Below, in pieces: positions 30,579-40,985 of a DNA stretch of 64,000 bases. The notes below the pieces were generated by a model, which saw nothing but the letters and a program-made list of their open reading frames with translations, was not told the DNA's origin and did not search any database. Numbering within the stretch: position 1 is the stretch's first letter; every line of letters begins with the position of its first letter. A program made the translations under genes and the position numbers. This stretch comes from Nitrosomonas sp. (GTDB taxonomy: Bacteria > Pseudomonadota > Gammaproteobacteria > Burkholderiales > Nitrosomonadaceae): assembly GCA_016710135.1 (NCBI GenBank), contig JADJLM010000001.1:930001-994000 (forward strand), read 5' to 3'.

Positions 30579-33500
30579 ATGTTAATGCTTCAATTTCGTG
30601 GTCGGCAGGCGCTTTCTCCTTTCCGCTTGGGAAAATTATCACATCAGATTCGTTCCATCGCACCACAATTCTTAAAGATTGAATCGGAATATTGGTATTT
30701 TTGCTCACTCAAGCAAAACTTAACTGAAAACGAATTAATAAGATTACAGCAATTACTGGACGGTCATTATATTGAAACGCCACCGCATGTTGCTCATGGA
30801 TTTTTCCTGGTATTACCTCGTTTAGGAACAGTTTCTCCCTGGTCATCGAAAGCGACAGATATTGCGCATCATTGCCAATTACAAAATATCGAACGCATCG
30901 AGCGCGGCATTGCATTCTATATTGAGTTTCAATCTGATATAGCAGATGAAACTAGAAAAAAAATTGAAACACTGCTACATGACCGTATGACAGAGTCTAT
31001 TTTTCCTTCTTTGCAGGCGATGTCTAGATTGTTCCAGCATGTTGATCCTGCACCACTTAATACAATCGATGTCCAAGTATCTGGCATTCAGGCATTACAA
31101 AAAGCTAATCAAACTATGGGGTTGGCTTTATCACCTGATGAAATCGATTATTTGGCAGATTATTTCTTAAAGCAAGGTAGGCGTAATCCAACTGATGTAG
31201 AGCTTATGATGTTTGCGCAAGCGAATTCTGAGCATTGTCGCCATAAAATTTTTAATGCAGATTGGACAATCGATGGTGTTCCTCAAACGCAATCACTATT
31301 TTCGATGATTCGTCATACTCATCACCAGAATCCGCAGGGAACACTGGTTGCTTATTCTGATAATGCAGCAGTGATTGAAGGAGATGTTATCGATCGTTTT
31401 TATCCAGGTGAGTCAAATATATATGGTTATGAAAAAGAATTGACTCATTTATTGATGAAAGTTGAAACCCATAATCATCCAACCGCAATAGCACCATTTC
31501 CTGGTGCAGCAACCGGGGTAGGTGGGGAGATTCGTGATGAAGGCGCTACTGGTAGAGGCGCAAAACCGAAAGCAGGGTTAACGGGTTTTTCTGTTTCAAA
31601 TCTTCGCATTCCAGGATTTATTCAACCCTGGGAAGTAGACTCTGAATTGGGAGAAACTGGTTATGGCAAGCCTGATCGGATTGCATCTGCTTCGGATATC
31701 ATGATAGCAGCCCCAATAGGCGGCGCTGCTTTTAATAACGAGTTTGGAAGACCCAATTTAGCTGGCTATTTCCGAACTTTTGAAATGCGGATTAGTGGCG
31801 TAATGCGAGGCTACCATAAACCAATCATGCTCGCTGGTGGAATGGGTCAAATTTCTGATAAGCATACTACTAAGCAATCTTTTTCATCGGATGTTTTGCT
31901 CATCCAATTAGGTGGACCAGGTTTGTTAATTGGATTGGGAGGTGGCGCCGCCTCAAGCATGGATACAGGTGCCAATGCGGAAGATCTCGATTTTGATTCA
32001 GTGCAACGAGGCAATCCAGAAATGCAACGACGTGCACAGGAAGTTATTGATCGTTGTTGGCAATTAGAAAAACTGGACGGATCAATCCAATTCTTTCCAT
32101 TCATGATGTGGGAGCAGGGGGCCTTTCAAATGCTCTGCCAGAAATTGTGTATGGTGCAGGTTGTGGCGGTAAGTTTGATTTACGCGCTATTCCATCAGAA
32201 GAATCAGGTATGTCACCCTTGCAAATTTGGTGTAATGAGGCTCAAGAACGTTATGTGCTTGCGATTAGACACGAATCTTTGAGTCTTTTTCACGCGATTT
32301 GTGAAAGAGAACGCTGTCCTTATGCCGTGGTAGGAGAATCTAAACAAGCAGATCAACTATTGCTTACTGATACGCAATCAACAATACCCTCGATTGATAT
32401 GCCGCTTTCTGTATTGTTAGGCAAGCCACCTAAAATGCAGCGAACTGCCGTGCATACTGATAATCCACTCAAACCGATCGATTTCTCTTACATCCAACTG
32501 AAGGATGCGATTTATCGAATTTTAAGATTACCGACTGTTGCGGATAAATCCTTCTTAATAACGATTGGTGATCGCAGTATTGGAGGTATGACCACCCGTG
32601 ATCAAATGGTGGGTCCTTGGCAAATTCCGGTTGCTGATGTTGCGGTAACAGCCATGGGTTATCAAACTTACTTGGGTGAAGCATTCGCTATCGGAGAGCG
32701 AACTCCCTTGGCACTCATTAATCCAGCAGCTTCAGCTCGAATGGCTATTGGAGAAGCGTTAACTAATATCGCAGCCGCATCAATCGACCGATTAGATTAC
32801 ATTAAATTATCAGCTAATTGGATGGCTGCAGCAGGGCATGCGAATGAAGATATCGCATTGTTCGATGCGGTTCATGCTGCAGCTATCGGATTGTGCCCTC
32901 AACTGAGTATAAGTATTCCGGTTGGGAAGGATTCTATGTCCATGAAAACGACTTGGAGGCAGAAAAATGATGTGGGTGAGAATCAGAAGAAAGAAGTCGT
33001 AGCTCCATTATCATTGATTATCTCTGCTTTTGCGCGGGTGAAGGATGTTCGCCAAACGCTGACGCCACAGCTGCGCAATGACTTGGGAGAAACGGAGCTC
33101 ATTTTAATTGATTTAGGATTTGGAAAAAATCGAATGGGAGGCGCTGCATTAGCCCAGGTCTATAATCAATTAGGTGATCAAGCGCCAGATATAGAAACCA
33201 CATTTGAAATAGAAAAATTTAAGTCATTTTTTGCGATCATTCAGAGACTCAAGGAAGCGAATCTGATCGTAGCTTATCATGACCGTTCTGATGGCGGGCT
33301 CTTTGTAACGCTGTGCGAAATGGTTTTTGCTGGACATGTTGGGATTACGATTAATCTGGATCAACTGTGTTTTGACGCGTCTGCAAATGATCTCGATGAA
33401 GCTGAAATAAAACCGGAAGTCCTGCAAGGTCGCTTCCTTGAACGCATGCTTCGCGTGTTATTCAATGAAGAATTAGGTGCAGTCATTCAAATTCAACATA

Positions 33501-34581
33501 CCCATCATCAAGCTGTATTACAGGCTTTTGCTGAAGTTGAGTTGGCTGATCATTGTTATGTGATTGGAAAATTGAATCAATCTGATGAAATTCAAATTTT
33601 GCGTAACAATATCGCTATTATTCGAGAGAAACGTATCGATTTGCACCGCGCATGGTCAGAAACGAGCTATCACATGCAACGTTTACGCGATAATCCAGTA
33701 TGTGCACAGCAAGAATATGATCGTATCTTGGATGCTACCGATCCGGGATTGCATTCAAAGTTAACCTTTAATGTACACAACGATATTACATTCCCATCGG
33801 TTCAAATACAGTCTCGCCCTAAAATTGCAATTCTACGCGAGCAAGGCGTTAATGGGCAGGTTGAAATGGCTGCTGCTTTTGATCAAGCCGGTTTTCTAGC
33901 GGTTGATGTACATATGAGCGATATTCTTGCTGGGCGTGATTTATTACAAGACTATAAAGGACTAGTAGCCTGTGGCGGTTTTTCATATGGAGATGTGCTC
34001 GGTGCAGGGAAGGGCTGGGCAAAATCAATTTTATTTAATCCAATTGCGCGCGATGCATTGGAAGCATTTTTAACCGCCAAGATACCTTTGCCTTAGGAGT
34101 GTGTAATGGCTGTCAAATGATGAGTAATTTAGAAGAAATCATACCTGGAACTGGCCACTGGCCTCGTTTTGAGCGCAATCAATCTGAGCAGTTTGAAGCA
34201 CGCTTTGTATTGGTGGAAATACCCAAGAATCCTTCTATTTTGTTTAAAGACATGGAAGGCAGTCGACTGCCAATTACTGTGTCACATGGTGAGGGATTCG
34301 CTATGTTTCAATCCCCTCAACAATTAACAACTGCATCCCAATATATTGCTTTGCGGTATATTGATCATTTTGGTAATCCTACCGAGCGATATCCATTTAA
34401 CCCCAATGGTTCAGTTTTAGGTGTAACTGGCTTAACTTCGATAGATGGTCGGTTTACCATTTTAATGCCACATCCAGAAAGGGTATTTCGTACGATTCAG
34501 CATTCTTGGCATGCTGAAGATTGGCCCGCATATTCACCTTGGATGAAAATATTTAGCAATGCGCGCCAGTGGGTTGGGTAA
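30579..34581 (+). CDS. purL: Phosphoribosylformylglycinamidine synthase PurL, two frameshifts
   Basis: PurL makes FGAM from FGAR, ATP and glutamine in purine synthesis. It is the large, single-chain type of about 1,300 residues. Three frames are needed. The first ends at 32282 and should cross at about 32085 (ATCAATCC for ATCAAATCC) into [17 protein letters not shown]. The second ends at 34096 and should cross at about 34080 (CCAAGATAC for CCAAAGATAC) into [14 protein letters not shown], which carries the glutaminase Cys. The C-terminal PHPERVF supplies the glutaminase His and Glu region. The start at 30579 ([16 protein letters not shown]) matches the family; the frame is open further to a GTG at 30555. 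Confidence 0.93.
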
Positions 34582-34657
34582 GCTTTGAACTAATTTCGTG
34601 TTCAGTGAGTCATCCTTACTAACCCATTTACAATATAACTCTCAAAGAGATTAATTG

Positions 34658-35926
34658 ATGACCAATAATAAAAATAAGCATAAGTTACAAATTAACTTAT
34701 CAATGAGTGCATGGTTTGTTCTCATCGTTGTTTTATCCTCAACCACATTTGCAGAAATCATTCCTCTCATCAAACCAACTCAGAACTTGCAAGCGACTTT
34801 ATCTGCAAAACAATGTGTCCCTGTGGCAAATTGGGTAATACCCGGGAAAAGTTTAAAAACTTCTTTTACAGAAATTGCTTCACGCGCTAATCAACATTCT
34901 GTAATTTTGCTGGGTGAAACTCATGTTAACCGCGAACATCATCGTTGGCAGCTACAAATACTTGCTGCATTGCATGCGGTACGACCTGATATGGTCATTG
35001 GTTTCGAAATGTTCCCTCGAAGTACTCAGAAGGTGCTTGATCAATGGATCGCTGGTGAATTATCAGAAGCTGATTTTCTACATAAAACGAACTGGAATTC
35101 AGTTTGGGGAACGGATGCAAGTCTTTATTTGCCGCTGTTTCATTTTGCACGTATGAATCGTATTCCTATGCGAGCACTTAATATTGATAGCGAATTAAGA
35201 AAACGAGTTTCGGAGAAGGGTTTTGATAGCGTACCGGAAAATGAGCGAGAAGGGGTTACTAGACCTGCACCACCAAGCCCTGCTTATCTTGATTTTCTTT
35301 TACCAATTTATGAGTTACATGATCGTAAACATAAACAACAAAGTAAATCCAATAAATATGACCCCGACTTTTTAAGATTTGTAGTCGGTCAGCAATTATG
35401 GGATCGTGCGATGGCTCAAGAAATCAAAGTGGCGTTAGATTTACTCGATAAACGCAAAAGTTCTCTGGTAGTGGGTATCATGGGAACAGGGCATATTTTG
35501 CATGGTTTTGGCGTGCCTCATCAATTAAAAGATCTTGGAGTCAATGGCGTGACCGCGCTGATTCCCTGGGATACGAACAAATCCTGTAAACAATTGACCA
35601 ACGGCTATGCCGATGCGGTGTTTGGATTAACACCCCAAAATATTGAGGTGCCTCCTTCTTTTCAGCGGCTAGGTATTCGCTATGAAATGATGGTAGAGCA
35701 AGGAGGGGCGCGTGTTATGGAAGTTGAAAAAGCGAGTATTGCTGAATCGGCAGGACTGCTGACAGGGGATATTATCCGTGAAATTGCAGGGGGCGCAGTG
35801 AAAGATACAAATGATATCGTTACCGTGGTTAAACGTCAGGCACCGGGTACATGGTTACCGATTAGCGTAGAACGCGGAAAAGAGCTAAAGCAAATCATTG
35901 CAAAGTTTCCGGCGCTAGCGAAGTAA
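34658..35926 (+). CDS. ChaN-like (haem-binding/Tiki fold) protein with C-terminal PDZ domain
   Basis: A 422-residue exported protein. A signal segment at residues about 16-33 ends near TFAE. The ChaN domain shows ILLGETHVNREHHRWQ and VIGFEMFPR, and a late GIMGTGHILHGFGVPHQL. A PDZ domain fills the C-terminus (about 345-420, IAESAGLLTGDIIREI). ChaN binds haem in Campylobacter; the enzymatic or transport role of the wider family is uncertain. The ATG at 34658 is preferred over the TTG codon just before it. It stands next to two haem peroxidases, which fits a haem- or metal-linked role (inference). Confidence 0.8.
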   Translation: MTNNKNKHKLQINLSMSAWFVLIVVLSSTTFAEIIPLIKPTQNLQATLSAKQCVPVANWVIPGKSLKTSFTEIASRANQHSVILLGETHVNREHHRWQLQILAALHAVRPDMVIGFEMFPRSTQKVLDQWIAGELSEADFLHKTNWNSVWGTDASLYLPLFHFARMNRIPMRALNIDSELRKRVSEKGFDSVPENEREGVTRPAPPSPAYLDFLLPIYELHDRKHKQQSKSNKYDPDFLRFVVGQQLWDRAMAQEIKVALDLLDKRKSSLVVGIMGTGHILHGFGVPHQLKDLGVNGVTALIPWDTNKSCKQLTNGYADAVFGLTPQNIEVPPSFQRLGIRYEMMVEQGGARVMEVEKASIAESAGLLTGDIIREIAGGAVKDTNDIVTVVKRQAPGTWLPISVERGKELKQIIAKFPALAK

Positions 35927-35965
35927 AACATTGAGATCATTAATGACAGGCTTAAGAGAAAAAGA

Positions 35966-36011
35966 GATTAAATCAACCGGAACTAAATAATAATTTCCAG
36001 TTGATTTAATC
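35966..36011. terminator. Long hairpin after the ChaN-like gene
   Basis: A 17-base arm at 35966-35982 (GATTAAATCAAC inside) pairs with 35995-36011 at 16 of 17 positions around a 12-base loop. It begins 39 bases after the stop and lies between convergent genes, so it is probably a terminator, though the T tract is poor. Confidence 0.6.
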
Positions 36012-36091
36012 AACCTCTACTTAAGAGGAAAGGATAAGGGAAGCTATGAAAAACATACACTATGATATGCTTGAGTAAAGTAATAAATCAA

Positions 36092-36108
36092 TGTGACATA
36101 TTGTCGCG
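36092..36108 (+). promoter_or_regulatory. 17-bp motif copy A
   Basis: TGTGACATATTGTCGCG, one of four copies of the motif TGTGRCAWATYGYCGCR in this region. It sits between two convergent genes, 42 bases beyond the stop of the first peroxidase, and not at an obvious promoter. The core GACA/TGTC is palindromic, as expected for a dimeric regulator site. Confidence 0.45.
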
Positions 36109-36149
36109 TAGGCAAGAAACGAAAGTTAATCGATGACGCGCAATGAGGC

Positions 36150-38030
36150 TCAGCGTAAAAATTGTTTTAATGGTTTTCCCCCTTCACGACCGACTGCCTC
36201 AATCTCTAGAAAAATTTCCTTAATATTCTCTACGCTATTAGAATCTGTTTTATAACCAACAGGAATAAAAAGCTGAGGATGATCGAAAGGCGCTTTCCGA
36301 TAGTGGACACGCTCATCGGTGAGCGATCGTAAAAATGCTTCTAAATCAGCTTTTTCTACTTCCGTGTTCATTAGTATATTAAGTGGAACGATTGTAGAGC
36401 CATCGAGCTGTTCAAGATTGGGATAATCCCCTCCGCGACTGTAGAAATCGAGCACGCCTTGTAACGTTAATGTTCCACCATTGTGGAAATAGGGTGCTGT
36501 AAGTTCAACGTTTCTCAAACCAGGTACTTTGATGAAACCATCAGCAACGACAGGGCAAGGAAGGTTATTAGTACAATTTGGTATTGTCGTAGGATTTTTG
36601 CGAGTATAAGAGAGTGGCTTACCAAAGGGGTCTAGCCCACCGAGACTAATGTCATCAGTCGTTGGTCTTACACCAATATTATTGAAACCTCGATCAAAAG
36701 CTTGCTCATCTCGAACCCGAATTGGGCTCGTACTTATTCGTGTGATCGAAGCGCCTGTTAATTCAGCCCCTTCATGACAATTAATACACCTGCCGCGTGT
36801 TTGACTACGAAATAAATCCACACCACGAATTGCTGCTTCACTGATGGCATGAGTTTCTCCCATCATGAATCGATCATAAGGCGTATCATCTGCAATCAGG
36901 GTTGCTAAATAAGCCTGGATTGCTAAGCCAAAATACAGAGAAAAATTATATTCCATCAAATCATAATCATCGTTGTGAGACTGATTTTCATCTGGAACAA
37001 CAGAAGATTTTTTGCCTGAGACGCGAATCTTTTTATTTGAACTCCACCATTGAGGATGAAATGCAGCTTTAATCATGGCTTGATAAGACCTGATATCAAG
37101 GCCGGCTTTGGGCCAACGGCTATATTGACCGAGTACGCTATCTTGAGGATGTACTCGTTGTAATTCAAGCGGTCGCATACTTAATAATTTTCTACCAATA
37201 TCGGGAAAAGTCCGACCAGTCGCGCTCATTTCTCGATCGCTAACGGTAGGGCCCACAGCCAGCGAAGCGAGGCTCGAGTGCTTAATTCTAATGCTGATCG
37301 GCTCAAGCTTACCAAAAGGAAACTTGGCCTTGAAAACCTTTGCAGTGGGGTCACGGTCTCCCCATTTATTGACGCCGTTGAATTCGTTCTGAGCACTCCC
37401 ATTATTTAGATTACGAAAATTGAATACTGCGTTGATAATGCTGGGTGCGTGGCGCGATGCTACGCGACGTACATTCTCATTATCGATTAGGAAACCATCT
37501 TGATCTAATTTGGGCGATACGATGTCACGTGCCTTTCCTTTCTTGACATACAAAAATTGAGCCGCATTGACACCCTGTGATGAAACAATATCATTCGAAT
37601 CAAAATCAGGATATGAATTACGATCCAGTGGATTACTGAGTTTCCGAAAAGGAAAATCATTTTTTGTCAGTTGATGATTCGGTGGAAAATCAAATATTAG
37701 ATCGGGATCGGGTGATCCAGTGATTGTTATCTGATTAGAGCCGGGGTTTATTTGATTTTTGGATCTACTATCAGCACCTGCATTGAAATGGCAAGTACCA
37801 CAGGCAGTAATGCCATCACTTCCAACGCGCATTTCCCAAAACAATGCTTTACCGAGTTCAATTGCTCTGTGTTTATCAATGATAAATTCAGCCAGATTAT
37901 CAGGTTCTGAGACTGTAACTGTTTTGAGCGAAGGTGGGCGTGGTGGATCTTCAGCTACCAATGCATTGGTTGATAAGATCAGGAAGATAAAAAAGATAAT
38001 ATTTACTAAATAAGAAACTGGCAAAAGCAT
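36150..38030 (-). CDS. Di-haem cytochrome c peroxidase, MauG/CcpA superfamily
   Basis: A 626-residue exported protein with a signal peptide (residues about 1-25, cleavage near LVAED). Two haem c sites are C77xxC80H81 (CGTCH) and C415xxC418H419 (CINCH). The C-terminal part includes GLRNVELTAPYFHNG, a hallmark of di-haem peroxidases. Known members reduce hydrogen peroxide or, like MauG, oxidise tryptophan in a partner protein. It is longer than classical CcpA (about 320-350 residues), as are MauG-like and CorB-type proteins. It is 134 bases downstream of, and probably in an operon with, the secreted protein at 38165-38944. Confidence 0.88.
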   Translation of the reverse strand: MLLPVSYLVNIIFFIFLILSTNALVAEDPPRPPSLKTVTVSEPDNLAEFIIDKHRAIELGKALFWEMRVGSDGITACGTCHFNAGADSRSKNQINPGSNQITITGSPDPDLIFDFPPNHQLTKNDFPFRKLSNPLDRNSYPDFDSNDIVSSQGVNAAQFLYVKKGKARDIVSPKLDQDGFLIDNENVRRVASRHAPSIINAVFNFRNLNNGSAQNEFNGVNKWGDRDPTAKVFKAKFPFGKLEPISIRIKHSSLASLAVGPTVSDREMSATGRTFPDIGRKLLSMRPLELQRVHPQDSVLGQYSRWPKAGLDIRSYQAMIKAAFHPQWWSSNKKIRVSGKKSSVVPDENQSHNDDYDLMEYNFSLYFGLAIQAYLATLIADDTPYDRFMMGETHAISEAAIRGVDLFRSQTRGRCINCHEGAELTGASITRISTSPIRVRDEQAFDRGFNNIGVRPTTDDISLGGLDPFGKPLSYTRKNPTTIPNCTNNLPCPVVADGFIKVPGLRNVELTAPYFHNGGTLTLQGVLDFYSRGGDYPNLEQLDGSTIVPLNILMNTEVEKADLEAFLRSLTDERVHYRKAPFDHPQLFIPVGYKTDSNSVENIKEIFLEIEAVGREGGKPLKQFLR

Positions 38031-38066
38031 CTTGTGGTTTTTTATTGTTATTATTGATAGTCTGAA

Positions 38067-38103
38067 TTAACTATCTCCACCAGTGAACGGTGAAGATAGT
38101 TAA
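38067..38103 (-). promoter_or_regulatory. Hairpin between the secreted protein gene and the peroxidase gene
   Basis: Arms at 38067-38081 (TTAACTATCTCCACC) and 38089-38103 pair at 14 of 15 positions with a 7-base loop. It sits 36 bases before the peroxidase start. It could lower read-through or protect the upstream message, giving more of the secreted protein than of the peroxidase. Confidence 0.55.
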
Positions 38104-38164
38104 ATTAAAACGATGTATTACAGCGTGCACTACCTTTATAAAACTAGAATTACTCCCCCAACCA

Positions 38165-38944
38165 TTACACTAAGCGGGGAACTAAGTGTCTAATTTTATT
38201 TTTACCTAACGGGGTGGCCGCTATTGTTGCCTCATAACCATGTCTTCCGGTATAGGCATAGCAAACTGGATCAGCCGCATCACAGTTACCGGCTGGGTAT
38301 TCCTCCAATACTTTGGGGCTGCCCCCAATTGCGATTGAGTATTTGCCAGCTTCGAGTACAGCCCTGTATTTAACTGCTGATCTAAGTGCTGTATTCGGTG
38401 CATTGCCAATGAATTCGGCTGTCGTCATCCAGTCGATATTACCGGCATTATTGTAGCGATGCTCGTCACAGCCAGCAGTTTGCCATCCTTTGTAGACAGA
38501 AAGGGCCGGTACTAAAGCATTACGTGCAGTTGAGAAACTACCATCATTATTGCCGTAAGCTACGCCTTCCTGGCGCTCGATGGTCACTTCAACCTTTGAA
38601 CGCTGTTTGAGCTCGAGTGCCACCCAATTGGAGGTATGTGTCCATCCGCTATAAGGCGGTTCATAGAGGGGAGGAGGTTCATTCCAACTTTTAGCACCAA
38701 CGTGACCGATAAATTGCACTTCATCTTTATGGTTTTCCATGGTGACTGTCCATTGATAACCAATACCACCATCACACGGATCAGGCGTGTTGGGGACAGG
38801 ATCTGCATAGACTACTTTTCCACTTTGCTTGCCATCATTTTTGTTTTCGTCCGCAAATACCTGAAAACTTGCGCACAAAAGCACAGTGACAATTCCGATC
38901 GTGCTGAGTGTAAATATCCTATCTTGAGAATTTTGATGATTCAT
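38165..38944 (-). CDS. Secreted protein of unknown function, partner of the peroxidase
   Basis: A 259-residue exported protein. A signal peptide at residues about 10-32 ends near VFADE. The mature part has six tryptophans (in YQWTV, KSWNE, SGWTH, SNWVA, KGWQT and IDWMT), five histidines and several cysteines (PDPCDGG, AGCDEH, GNCDAADPVCY). It looks like a compact beta-rich domain. I do not recognise a named family. Its place directly upstream of a MauG-type peroxidase recalls CorA of methanotrophs, a copper-binding surface protein whose tryptophan is oxidised to kynurenine; similarity was not tested. The divergent promoter with two 17-bp motif copies lies 110 bases upstream. Confidence 0.65.
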   Translation of the reverse strand: MNHQNSQDRIFTLSTIGIVTVLLCASFQVFADENKNDGKQSGKVVYADPVPNTPDPCDGGIGYQWTVTMENHKDEVQFIGHVGAKSWNEPPPLYEPPYSGWTHTSNWVALELKQRSKVEVTIERQEGVAYGNNDGSFSTARNALVPALSVYKGWQTAGCDEHRYNNAGNIDWMTTAEFIGNAPNTALRSAVKYRAVLEAGKYSIAIGGSPKVLEEYPAGNCDAADPVCYAYTGRHGYEATIAATPLGKNKIRHLVPRLV

Positions 38945-39053
38945 TTGAGAAATTCCTTTTATTTTTAATAGTTGATATTTCGTTAAATCACCCTTGACGT
39001 TTACTCAAGAATGATTTCAGAAATAGTATTGAAGAGATTGAGATAGAAATCAA

Positions 39054-39087
39054 TGTGGCAAATCGTCGCATGCGGCAATTTGCCACA
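39054..39087. promoter_or_regulatory. Two abutting inverted copies of the 17-bp motif in a divergent promoter
   Basis: TGTGGCAAATCGTCGCA (39054-39070) is followed directly by TGCGGCAATTTGCCACA (39071-39087), which is the same motif on the other strand. The outer 14 bases on each side (39050-39063 and 39078-39091) form a perfect inverted repeat. It lies between the starts at 38944 (minus) and 39218 (plus), so it probably controls both peroxidase operons. Confidence 0.65.
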
Positions 39088-39217
39088 TTGACCTAAAGTA
39101 CGGCACGTGGATAATTTCAAGAAAAACTTAATTGAGTGAATTATTTAAATCAACTCGGTTGGCTATCAGAATCAAAGTTATATGCCTCAAATAAATGGCA
39201 AATAAACAGGAGATCAA

Positions 39218-40660
39218 ATGTTTAGTACTCGTTGTATTGAATCGACAATACGAATTATGGCGTCCACTATATTCTTGCTGGCGCTAACACCGCTGTCAGC
39301 AGATGACAAGCATGGACACGCTAATCAGTTGCCCAATATGTTTTCCTCGACGAATGCGCATGGAAAAGATGCGACATACAGTACTGCAGGTTTTATTGAT
39401 CTCAATAATCCATTTTTTAAAAACTTGGGGAGCAACGGACGTAGCTGTGCTTCATGCCACATTCCTTCGCAAGGGTGGGCTATCACACCACGGGGTGTTC
39501 AAGCGATTTTTGATAAAACGGCCGGACTCGATCCGATTTTTCGTTTGGTCGATGGCGCTAATTCCCCAACGGCGGATGTTTCAACGGTTGAGAAAAGACG
39601 CGAAGCCTATAGCATGCTGCTTAACAAGGGAAATATTCGGGTAGGCATTGGTATTCCGGCTGATGCTGAGTTTATCTTAGTCGAAGCCGATGACCCCTAT
39701 GGCTTTGCAAACGAGAATGAACTTTCACTGTTCCGTAGACCCATGCCAACCACTAATCTTAAGTTTTTAAGTACGGTGATGTGGGATGCTCGTGAAACGA
39801 CCCGAGATGCTAATTCAACTGACTGTATCTATGGGACAGCGGTTTGTTTTTCACCGGTATCGTTTGATTTATCTACTCAATCGAATCACGCTACATTAGG
39901 GCATGCAGAAGCGCTAAGAGAACTAACGCAAGAAGAGCGTGATGCCATCGTAGCATTTGAACTGGGGTTATTTACAGCGCAGATCTATGACAAGAAAGCT
40001 GGGGAACTAACAGCAGAGAAAGGACGAGGTGGGCCAAAGAAATTGGTTAAACAAGATTACTACTTTGGTATCAACGATACGCTGGTCGGTGATTATAAAA
40101 CCCTTGTGCCCTTTAACTCCGATGTGATGTCACTTTATGATAGCTGGAGTCGCTACACATCACGTCACAGCGATCAGACTAAGCGTGCCCGCGCAGCGAT
40201 TGCACGAGGTGAAGATTTATTCAATCGCAAACCGATCCAAATTACCGGTGTCAGTGGCATTAATGATGATCTAGGCGTAGCAGTATTGCCGGGTACTTGC
40301 ACCACTTGCCATAATACGCCCAATTCTGGAAACCACTCGACACCGATGCCATTAAATATTGGCATCGCCGATGAATCACGGCGTACTCCCGACATGCCTT
40401 TATATACGTTACAAAATAAAGCGACGGGTGAAATCATTAAATCAATAGATCCTGGCCGTGCGTTGATTACCGGGAAGTGGAAAGATATTGGTCGTTTTAA
40501 AGGACCGATTCTACGCGCTGTTGCGTCACGCCCCCCTTATTTTCATGATGGTTCTGCTGCTAATTTAGTAGAAGTCGTGGAGTTTTATAACAATCGTTTT
40601 AGTATGGGTTTAACAACCCAAGAGAAAGCAGATCTCGTTGCATTTTTAGCTACGCTGTAA
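39218..40660 (+). CDS. Second di-haem cytochrome c peroxidase family protein
   Basis: A 480-residue exported protein with a signal peptide (residues about 12-29). Haem c sites are C77xxC80H81 (CASCH) and C361xxC364H365 (CTTCH). A C-terminal PILRAVASRPPYFHDG segment matches the di-haem peroxidase family. A His-containing stretch (DDKHGHANQ) follows the signal. It is distinct from the protein at 36150-38030 in length and in the spacing of the haems. It has its own promoter region, a divergent motif pair and a terminator hairpin. Confidence 0.88.
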   Translation: MFSTRCIESTIRIMASTIFLLALTPLSADDKHGHANQLPNMFSSTNAHGKDATYSTAGFIDLNNPFFKNLGSNGRSCASCHIPSQGWAITPRGVQAIFDKTAGLDPIFRLVDGANSPTADVSTVEKRREAYSMLLNKGNIRVGIGIPADAEFILVEADDPYGFANENELSLFRRPMPTTNLKFLSTVMWDARETTRDANSTDCIYGTAVCFSPVSFDLSTQSNHATLGHAEALRELTQEERDAIVAFELGLFTAQIYDKKAGELTAEKGRGGPKKLVKQDYYFGINDTLVGDYKTLVPFNSDVMSLYDSWSRYTSRHSDQTKRARAAIARGEDLFNRKPIQITGVSGINDDLGVAVLPGTCTTCHNTPNSGNHSTPMPLNIGIADESRRTPDMPLYTLQNKATGEIIKSIDPGRALITGKWKDIGRFKGPILRAVASRPPYFHDGSAANLVEVVEFYNNRFSMGLTTQEKADLVAFLATL

Positions 40661-40682
40661 TTCTTATGATTTGTCGTCGGTC

Positions 40683-40711
40683 CTGGATACTCTGGTTTAT
40701 AGAGTATCCAG
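40683..40711 (+). terminator. Terminator hairpin after the second peroxidase
   Basis: CTGGATACTCT (40683-40693) and AGAGTATCCAG (40701-40711) form an 11-bp perfect stem with a 7-base loop, followed by AATTTTC. It lies 22 bases after the stop and fits an intrinsic terminator with a short T tract. Confidence 0.7.
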
Positions 40712-40985
40712 AATTTTCAAGCTCAAGTCGCTAAAAAAGCGATTAGCAATTAATAAGTTTTTTCCCCCTTTAAAACTAGATTCAATGGTTTGTTGTAGCA
40801 AACTGTCTCCTGCGACAATTTGTCACATTGCCTAATTCAGGGAATATAAGTATAACCAATCTAACGGGATAAGCTTATTTCAGGGTAATTAGCCCTATTT
40901 TTATCATTATGAGATCTACGGATAGTTATTTTGTAAGCTTTTCGTAGCATATAAATAAATTCTTATATTTTAGAGGGGTAGTGAA
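40712..40985. other. Promoter region of the YcnI-like operon
   Basis: No coding frame is seen. The stretch holds motif copy C (40811-40827), an AT-rich zone from about 40900 and a ribosome-binding AGAGGGG just before the ATG at 40986. Confidence 0.5.
40811..40827 (-). promoter_or_regulatory. 17-bp motif copy C
   Basis: Reads TGTGACAAATTGTCGCA on the minus strand, an almost perfect palindrome (TGYGACAA-N-TTGTCRCA). It is 158 bases before the YcnI-like start, and is the best candidate for the consensus site of the shared regulator. Confidence 0.6.

Noticed and set aside
32054..34096. The middle part of purL as a separate small-type PurL gene
   Set aside because: It starts inside the domain and continues the same protein as its neighbours; all three parts join by one-base corrections into a full-length single-chain PurL.
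39054..39087. Sigma-54 promoter suggested by TGGCA and TTGCC elements
   Set aside because: The GG/GC spacing does not fit, and the same 17-bp unit recurs elsewhere where no promoter is expected, so a regulator site is more likely.
40811..40827. CRP-type site (TGTGA-N6-TCACA)
   Set aside because: The half-sites are seven bases apart and the right half reads TCGCA; the conserved core GACA/TGTC lies inside the CRP spacer.
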